Assembly (NCBI GenBank): GCA_946811695.1
Contig: OX328123.1
Span: 13,992,162-14,056,161, forward strand
Origin: Gonocerus acuteangulatus
Lineage: Eukaryota > Arthropoda > Insecta > Hemiptera > Coreidae
Direction: 5' to 3'
Length of the DNA: 64,000 nucleotides
Shown in pieces: positions 58,139 to 64,000 of this stretch. The notes below the pieces were generated by a model. The model worked only from the letters and a program-made list of their open reading frames with translations. It searched no databases and was not told where the DNA came from. Position numbers and translations under genes: made by a program. Positions within the stretch are counted from its first letter, which is position 1; the number at the start of each line of letters is the position of its first letter.

Positions 58139-58227
58139 ATACCAACTAACTTAGGACTCTCATTTTAAAAATAGGAAATATTTAATGGGTAAAGTTTTAG
58201 GTCAGGCGATAAGTTCATGCACATTAA

Positions 58228-58322
58228 AAGCATGATAAACTGGTAAGTTCGGGTGGATAAACATGATAAACTGGTAAGTTCGGGTGGATAAACATGATAA
58301 ACTGGTAAGTTCGGGTGGATAA
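58228..58322 (+). repeat. 31-bp tandem repeat, three copies
   Basis: CATGATAAACTGGTAAGTTC followed by GGGTGGATAAA, three perfect units. Confidence 0.9.
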
Positions 58323-58779
58323 GTTATGACTCACTACTTGACAAATAGGGTTGGAAAGGGGTTCAGAAAGTCTAATGTTAGAAAGTCGGGTATAATGAAT
58401 TCGTGTGTAGTAGAATGTTGGTTGAAAGGGTCTCCAATTTTGTGTATAGGACAGTTTTGTGTTTCCAATACGACATTTAAGACAATGTTACTGGAAAGAC
58501 AAAATTTAATTGCATAGACAAAACCACATATGGTTTTCAACATACAAAAAACCAGAATCATTCTTTAGTAAAGAAATGTAAATGCTACCTGTAGGATAAA
58601 GAACTTGTTACATTCATTAAAATGTTAAATTACGTTTTATTTACACTGCTTAAACATTTCCCAAAACTTACATAATTCATATAATTTCTTAATGTTTTCA
58701 TTTTTCAAGGACCTCTTTCATCAGCATTCTTCGCTAAACTATTAAAATCTACTATATATTTGTCAAATACCACTCACTC
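58323..58779. other. nothing recognised
   Basis: Overlapping short frames on both strands without motifs. Confidence 0.4.
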
Positions 58780-59859
58780 ACTCATCTATCAACGCCCAGC
58801 CCAAACCGCTCGACAGAAAATTTTGAAATTTTGCATGGACACTCCCTATATAACGTAGGCGCTCGATAAGAAAGGATTTTTTTCATTCGTATTTTTAAGC
58901 ATTTTTAGGGGGGTTTAAAGATTGAGTTGGTAAGAGAAGGCAAGCCTAGGCAGCCTGCGTTGCTAGGACGATAAAGAACAGCTGTTACCTTACATTATCT
59001 ATCTCATAGTTTTATTTCTAATTGAGGTTAAATTCAACTATGATGGCAGACCTTGAATTACTAGAAATTAACTGTCCCTCATAGAGTTTTAATTGCGTTT
59101 CTTTTCTGCCTGTCCCCGTCAGATAGGCTTGCCATATTTTTGGAGAGTTAAACCGAGACACATTAATATGGGATGGGCATACCAGGGGGGGGGGATAAAA
59201 AGAGTACAAATTATAAGCAAAATGGTTGGTGAGTTTTAAGCCTAGCAACTAACGGGAAGGGAGGATCCTAAACTGTTAGTCTACCCAAACCTTAAAAATA
59301 AGAACGGAACTTTTTTTGCTACTTGATTTTCTTAAAACAATCTCTCAGCCAAATAGTAGTGTCTGGCAGCTGGCAGGGCTGTGCAGGTAGTTCCAACGTT
59401 TTACAGTTAGATTACTTCTCATATCTTTGACACTGTGAGCAGTAGTAAAAATGTTGATTGTAGAAAAGTAACCGATTTATAAAAGATTCTTATAAACATG
59501 AATTCATTACTTTTTACATCTTACAGCCTTTTCCGGGACATTGATAAAACCGGGCGGGACACCGAAACAATTGCAAAATACCGGGACAGTCCCGGTCAAA
59601 CCGTGATGAATGGTAAGCCTATCCTTAGAGTTTTCTAGGTGAGGCAATAATATCCGGAAACCTTGCACAGCCTCCTCGCCTATAACCTTGGTAATGCTCG
59701 CAAATATAATGGGTGTTTCCAAATAACGTTTTGGAAACATAAACTTTTAAATTTTAACGCCCATTGAATAACATATAGTATGACGGGAACCGTGCTATAA
59801 TAAACTGCACAAAATTGTTTAGTATCGTAATTTTAATGTAACATTATTTAACGCAATAA
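58780..59859. repeat. dispersed repeat family E, copy 2, twice interrupted
   Basis: Same block order as 217-858, but with extra sequence at about 59121-59625 and the truncated LINE inserted at 59860. Family E sequence (CATTATTTAACGCAATAA) is duplicated around the LINE. Confidence 0.65.
59121..59625. mobile_element. possible DNA-transposon insertion within family E copy 2
   Basis: GATAGGCTTGCCATATTT near 59121 and ATGGTAAGCCTATC near 59610-59623 are inverted with one mismatch, and both lie inside a dispersed repeat whose other copy (217-850) lacks the intervening sequence. The right side has CCGGGAC-type repeats. TAGAGTTTT on both sides may be a duplication, but it does not abut the inverted ends exactly. 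Confidence 0.35.
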
Positions 59860-60722
59860 TTGGCTATGAGGATGTCTTTTCGAGAGCAAGCTACACCTGG
59901 TTATTGCTACACAAGGAGGATATTCTGGAAAAATGGAGAAATAACCAACTGTGTAAAGATATAGGAGGGGCATGTAATTCCTCTTACAGCAGCTTCTACC
60001 GTCTGATTAGCGTTCTTGGTTATGGAGAAGAATACATCAAAACCAATATGATGATGAATAAGAAAAGGTCAACAATCCAGCTAAGACTCAGCGGGGACAA
60101 GGAAATTCGGTTTTACATAAATGGCTGCTCATACTTAATTAATACCGAAGAACAGTGTACAATCTGCAACCTTCAAGAAGCAGAAACACTAGCTCACATA
60201 TTAATCCGTTGCCCTATGTACAGCAGTCCTCGGAATCACTTTATCAAGAAATACCTTCCACCTGGGAATGATGAAGAAGCAGTACAGCAGTTCCTTACCA
60301 ACATCACAACCAACAAATGCAGCAGTGTCTTCTACTTCATCACGGAAGTAATGAGGATACGGGCTTTTATAATTAACCAATAATTATGATTATTCTGTGC
60401 TCGAGTTTGTTTATTTACTTTTTTATTTATTTATTTTATTTATTTTTATTCTTATTTTATTTTAGCACTGTAGTAAAGTTGCTCTTACACAACATGTATG
60501 TTTATAAAATAAGGATTTATTTGTTATTATTACTCGTGTTGCTATTTTTTTTTTCTTTATATGGCTAAGTTTTGATTATTTTTTATTTTTTGCTGGATGC
60601 AGACACTATTTACTTTGAATTTTATTTTATTTATCAGCATTTTGTAAATTTGTAAATAACATTCCCAGACCCCCTGTAATTGTAATATTTACTTATAAAA
60701 TACAGAAATTCATTCATTCATT
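59860..60722 (+). mobile_element. 5'-truncated LINE with 18-bp target-site duplication
   Basis: An 863-bp insertion lies between two perfect copies of CATTATTTAACGCAATAA (59842-59859 and 60723-60740). It ends in a short (CATT)n run, a simple-repeat 3' tail seen in several LINE clades. The pre-insertion sequence is dispersed family E, which gives the nesting order. Only the end of ORF2 and the 3' UTR are kept. Confidence 0.88.
59862..60383 (+). pseudogene. LINE ORF2 C-terminal fragment
   Basis: The frame is open from the 5' truncation point to a TAA at 60381 (about 173 codons), starting GYEDVFSRASYTWLL. It carries a late zinc motif, CTICNLQEAETLAHIL followed by RCPMY (C-x2-C ... H-x4-C), as in non-LTR ORF2 C termini. 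It has no internal stop but lacks the endonuclease and RT. The clade is not resolved. Confidence 0.7.
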
Positions 60723-60740
60723 CATTATTTAACGCAATAA

Positions 60741-61067
60741 AATAACTACTTATCTGCCGTGACGAAACACGGGTATTCAACTAATAAATAATATAAAAAT
60801 CTATTATTAAAAAGTATTATTTATTAGTACATCTAGAAGATGTTTCTAATTAATTTTTGCTTTATTAATTTAAATGTCATGAGAATTTATAATATCGAAC
60901 AAATTTCTACAGAAGATTTATTAGAATTTACTAACTATAAATATGTAAGTAATAGGAATATATGTATGTAAACTTGTCAATATAGCAAAATGAAAGAACA
61001 TTGCTTTTGACAGTAGGAGAAATAGTAATTATTTCGAAATCTATGCTCTTTGTAGTTTATTTACCTT
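60741..61067. other. nothing recognised
   Basis: AT-rich sequence between the truncated LINE and family A. Confidence 0.45.
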
Positions 61068-61217
61068 TTAGCACTTTCCTCCGAAGGAAAGTAGCTATTG
61101 AGGTTGGACTCATGACGGAATTTTTGAAAAATTTCTTCAAATCTTTATCGATCCTACCTAGTAGACACCGAAAATGACCCCCGTTAAAATTTATATATAT
61201 CTATATATACATATATA

Positions 61218-61280
<63 letters not shown>

Positions 61281-62047
61281 CTGTTAACACGATAGCGGCC
61301 AGAGTTTTTGTTTTTTCGTCACGAAACTTGGTATATAGCATTCAATTAGCAAACGATTGAACGAGTTCGTTAACCACCAAAGTCGGTCCACCGGAAGGGG
61401 GGGTTTACCCCGAACCCAAAACACTAATTTGACTATGTCAGCCGTAATATTTGTTATATTTCAACGAAACTCGTTATTCGTAGTGGTAATCTACAGGTAA
61501 ATATGTGTTGTAAAAATAAACTAAATCGGTTTATTAGAAGGGGGGGGGGGGTTTACTCCTGACCCAAATTCTTAATATACTCATACCGGTCGTAATTTCT
61601 GCTGTATTGTAACGAAACGGTATATACGTCGTGGGTAACTCATGAGAAAGAAGTGTAAAAATGAGCTGAATCGGTCAATCGGAAAGCGGGGGTTTAATTT
61701 GTAATATATTTCAATAGAAAAGCCCGTCAGACGTAGGTTCACAAAGCCGCCGCAAGGACCGCTTTCTACCACTAGAGTGACTGTATCCTGTTCCTGCGTT
61801 AGATCAAAATACGATAATATGAGGTTTTTTGTATTTATTACGTAGTGTAATAGGTACCATGTGTAAACATAACTCTGGAAGCAAATTATTAATTGATCGG
61901 TTACTCATTACAAATTTAAAAGAGAACTATTCATCTTTTTATTTTATTTATGTAGGATATTTTAAGCAAATTGTTCTGGAAAGCAATCTACACTACCCAA
62001 ATTCTGAGGAAACTGCTTAGTTATGCAGCTCCTGCGTGACGGACTTT
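61068..62047 (+). mobile_element. Helentron-like family A element, full copy
   Basis: The 5' hairpin GCACTTTCCTCCGAAGGAAA, the GTAGCTATTGAGGTTGGACT block, (TA)n at 61190-61277, AACACGATAGCGG, G-run blocks and the end GCAGCTCCTGCGTGACGGAC followed by T. The 3' subterminal repeat has one change (GAGGAAACTGC). The flanking bases are T on both sides, as expected for insertion at T/T. Confidence 0.85.
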
Positions 62048-62461
62048 TTAAATTTTACATGGAATATCCTCAGGAAAAGTTTAGATAAATTCTCCTTCTC
62101 CGTTTTCAAAGCACAAACATCGAGTATTTCCTTAGCCGTTTTAGTTCAAAATAAACAACCCCTTATCGGAAACTTTTCATGGCTCATTTAGCAGAGTTTG
62201 AATCTCTTAGGAGAACATTCTTTGAGCTGCTTAAGCTATACTAAAGAGGGAAGAAAACTACTCGATAAGGGAAGTAGAACTATCGGTATTGGATATTGGA
62301 AGAGCAGTCATCGTTCGACAAATGGACCGAAGGTAAATCTGATTTCAAATAACATTCAGAGGCAAAAGTTACTCTCATCATCTCGTAAATGGATAATTTC
62401 TAACAAATAATAATTTCAAGTATTATAGCCTTCTGGTGTTGACCGTGTCACAAACTTCTTT
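62048..62461. other. nothing recognised before the small foldback
   Basis: A 70-codon frame at 62198 has no domain. Foldback arms (CAAGTATTATAG and complement) start near 62416. Confidence 0.4.
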
Positions 62462-62503
62462 GCCGACGTTTCGCTAGTCATACTGCCAGCTTCCTCAGGG
62501 CTT
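62462..62503 (-). ncRNA. hammerhead-ribozyme-like motif
   Basis: Minus strand: AGCC (5' side of stem I), CTGAGGA (62492-62498), an extra A, stem II GCTGG/CTAGC (one G-U pair), GAAA (62469-62472), ACGT, GTC as cleavage triplet, then GGC pairing with GCC. All helices and core bases are present apart from the extra A. It lies in a small foldback (62405-62575). Confidence 0.5.
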
Positions 62504-62651
62504 AGTCTGAGAATTCTCAGACTATAATACTTGTAATGACTCGGACCGTGGAAGCCTACGAGTTAAATAATAATTTCTTCTAATTTATTACTTCCAGGAG
62601 AAATCTATGTTCAATATCACAATTACCACAAAGCATTTATAATTTTCAAAC

Positions 62652-62905
62652 GAAGATGGAATAGTTGGGATTCGGCTAAAGAAACCTCAATATGATTTTT
62701 GTAAAAAAATCTATATTCAGGACGTTTCGGCTACTCTTCCACAATGGTTACTTAAGTGTTAACTTTGGTCTTCCTCTGCTTCCCGGCACTTTCATTGCTG
62801 ACGAAGGCTACCAAAGAGTAGCCGAAATGGCCTGAATATAGATTTTTTTACAAAAATCATATTGAGGTTTCTTTAGCCGAATCCCAACTATTCCATCTTC
62901 GCTTA
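62652..62905. repeat. dispersed family G foldback, complete
   Basis: Arms of about 90 bp (GAAGATGGAATAGTTGGGAT ... TATATTCAGGAC and mirror) flank about 70 bp containing GTCTTCCTCTGC and the motif at 62791-62835. A related fragment is at 45930-46035. Confidence 0.7.
62791..62835 (+). ncRNA. hammerhead-ribozyme-like motif, cleavage region changed
   Basis: CTGACGA (62798-62804), an extra A, stem II GGCTAC/GTAGCC with loop CAAAGA, and GAAA (62824-62827). The following bases are TGGCC, where relatives at 21778 and 62733 have CGTCC, so the GTC triplet is lost. Stem I pairing is weak. Confidence 0.4.
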
Positions 62906-63099
62906 TTACCTCGACGACTAACTATCTATCCTTCATGATAATTTTCAAGTGTTTCCAAACTTCCATTCTTGTTTTAATTAATTAGAATTAGTACTTTCTA
63001 ATAATTTCCCTCATTACTCCATTAGACGTTGATTTTGCTCAGAGAAAAAGCATCAAAGTATTTTGAGGTTGCTGGCAGAGAAGGAAGATCTTTAGGTAA

Positions 63100-63262
63100 A
63101 TTGAAAACCGTCCAGTTCCTTCACAAAAGTTTATTTTCCAAGCTGAGCCCTTTCGGTAGCTTCTGCTACCATCCTCAGAGCTAGAATGAGCTCAGCTTCA
63201 CTGCTGAGGGCTGACTCCGCTATAAACTTTTATGAAGTAACTGGACGTTTTTCATTTACCTA
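63100..63262. repeat. small foldback with hammerhead-like motif
   Basis: GAAAACCGTCCAGTT...AAAGTTTA near 63103 is mirrored by TAAACTTTT...AACTGGACG near 63222-63250. The centre includes CTGAGGATGGTAGC (minus strand) and a second Ser-box-like stretch with inverted GAGCTC segments. Confidence 0.6.
63140..63185 (-). ncRNA. hammerhead-ribozyme-like motif
   Basis: Minus strand: TAGCT, CTGAGGA (63172-63178), an extra T, stem II GGTAGC/GCTACC with an AGAA loop, GAAA (63151-63154), then GGGCTC and AGCTT, which can pair with the upstream AGCT. It lies in a foldback at 63100-63262. Confidence 0.42.
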
Positions 63263-63804
63263 TTGCTCAGAGAAGGTAGTATTAATATGGCTGTAACACA
63301 ACCGGAGAATTTAACTTGCAGGACAGCTGTATCGGCTGCTTGTTTGTGGATTTTGATCTCTAGGCCAATGTCTTTTGAGTCGCCTCGGTGGAGAGAGTGG
63401 GTGGGGGTGGCACTTGATAGGGAGATGGATTTTGAAAAGCGGGAAAATAGATTCACATAAAACGCGTATTCCCTTGATGAAAAATCATTTGATATGCATA
63501 ATACGCTGACTCAAACCCGCATCACCCAATAAACATTATCCTTTCCGCTTTATGATACTTTAAAAAATGAGTAACAAGACATTGGAGGACGTAAAAAATG
63601 ATTTACTAAATTAATCTCTGTATACGCCAACAAAATACTTAAAACACATAAATATTACAACACATAAAGACATAAATTGTATTAACATAATTAATAAAAT
63701 AGAAAATATTATTTCCGTATGTGATTAAGGCTCATGAACAAACTATTGATTGTATGGTTACTAAAGATTTTGTTGTATTATGTATTATGTGATAATAAAC
63801 TAAC
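63263..63804. other. presumed intron of the ion-channel gene
   Basis: This region is downstream of the minus-strand exon. Short frames overlap on both strands at 63256-63460 with slightly higher GC, but nothing matches the expected next channel exon. Confidence 0.4.
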
Positions 63805-63872
63805 CATAGTCACGGGACTGATTGATCCAAAACTTCTGATGTACAGCTCACAGTACACCGTCGTAGCATTGT
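63805..63872 (-). CDS. Cys-loop ligand-gated ion channel subunit, single 68-nt exon
   Basis: On the minus strand a T-rich tract ending in gcttacag leads into 68 nt followed by the donor GTTAGT. Only one frame is open: two bases then 22 codons, NATTVYCELYIRSFGSISP followed by VTM. This resembles the early extracellular segment of GABA/glycine/GluCl-type subunits (pattern V-x-x-x-x-x-[IV]-x-S-[IF]-x-x-[IV]-x-x-x-x-M before the D-[FY]-x-x-D-x-[FY] strand) and includes a possible glycosylation site (NAT). As I recall, a 68-nt exon at this position is typical of GABA-A/Rdl-type genes. No downstream exon with the FPxD Cys-loop motif was found in the window, so the next intron must be long or the exon was missed. 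Which subunit this is cannot be decided. Confidence 0.75.
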
Positions 63873-64000
63873 CTGTAAGCAAAAAAAATATACAATATTA
63901 ATTAATAAAATTCATTAGAACATCATTTGTATTAAATGATAAAAAAAGAGTTAGTATAAAATGAAACCAAGATGTACCATGAAAGTTTACTAACTTGACA

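Noticed and set aside
63810..63874. Plus-strand exon reading (TGLIDPKLLMYSSQYTV) over the same bases
   Set aside because: The acceptor lacks a pyrimidine tract, while the minus strand has a strong acceptor, a good donor and a recognisable channel sequence.

Overview
This 64-kb window looks like intron-rich, repeat-saturated arthropod nuclear DNA, most likely from an insect. It is AT-rich, has perfect GT/AG splice sites, and carries two pieces of host genes among R1/Jockey-type non-LTR retrotransposons, tRNA- and 5S-derived SINEs, many DNA-transposon relics and more than 20 (TA)n tracts. I see no bacterial features and cannot name the species.

Host genes. On the + strand, three exons (13536-13563, 17061-17217, 22266-23328) join in perfect phase into a 415-residue protein. 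It has a PABP-binding PAM2 motif (LNVNAKEFVP), then about eight degenerate copies of a 14-residue aromatic/NG repeat, then a charged tail. Its introns are full of SINEs and MITEs. On the - strand at 63805-63872, a 68-nt exon encodes part of the extracellular domain of a Cys-loop ligand-gated ion channel; the rest of that gene is not identified here.

Layout. 0-13.5 kb: two Tc1/mariner-like elements, a piggyBac-like element with TTAA duplications, LINE tails, SINEs, and a Helentron-like element nested in the second mariner. 13.5-23.5 kb: the PAM2 gene with a Merlin derivative, an element with CACAGTGGGC ends and other MITEs in its introns. 24.1-29.4 kb: an R1-like LINE on the - strand, decayed in ORF2, bounded by (TA)n at both ends. 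29.7-37 kb: Helentron-like repeats, a Harbinger-type MITE, an 80-bp minisatellite, a 5S-derived SINE and a near-perfect palindrome with 202-bp arms. 37.2-44 kb: a 331-bp satellite split by an apparently intact 4.9-kb Jockey-type LINE with poly(A) and a target duplication. 44-63 kb: more Helentron-like copies, two hAT-type foldbacks with 8-bp duplications, a truncated LINE with an 18-bp duplication, and small foldback elements carrying hammerhead-ribozyme-like motifs.

How the parts relate. Two sequence-unrelated families (here A and B) share one architecture: a 5' hairpin holding a subterminal inverted repeat, an internal (TA)n tract, the partner inverted repeat, a GCAG/CTGC hairpin and a CGGACTT tail. 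This fits non-autonomous Helentron-type elements. The most intriguing signal is a set of dispersed CTGANGA-stem-GAAA motifs whose stem sequence changes between families while its pairing is kept, as expected of hammerhead-type ribozymes in retroelement-derived repeats. Family letters and SINE names used below are mine.
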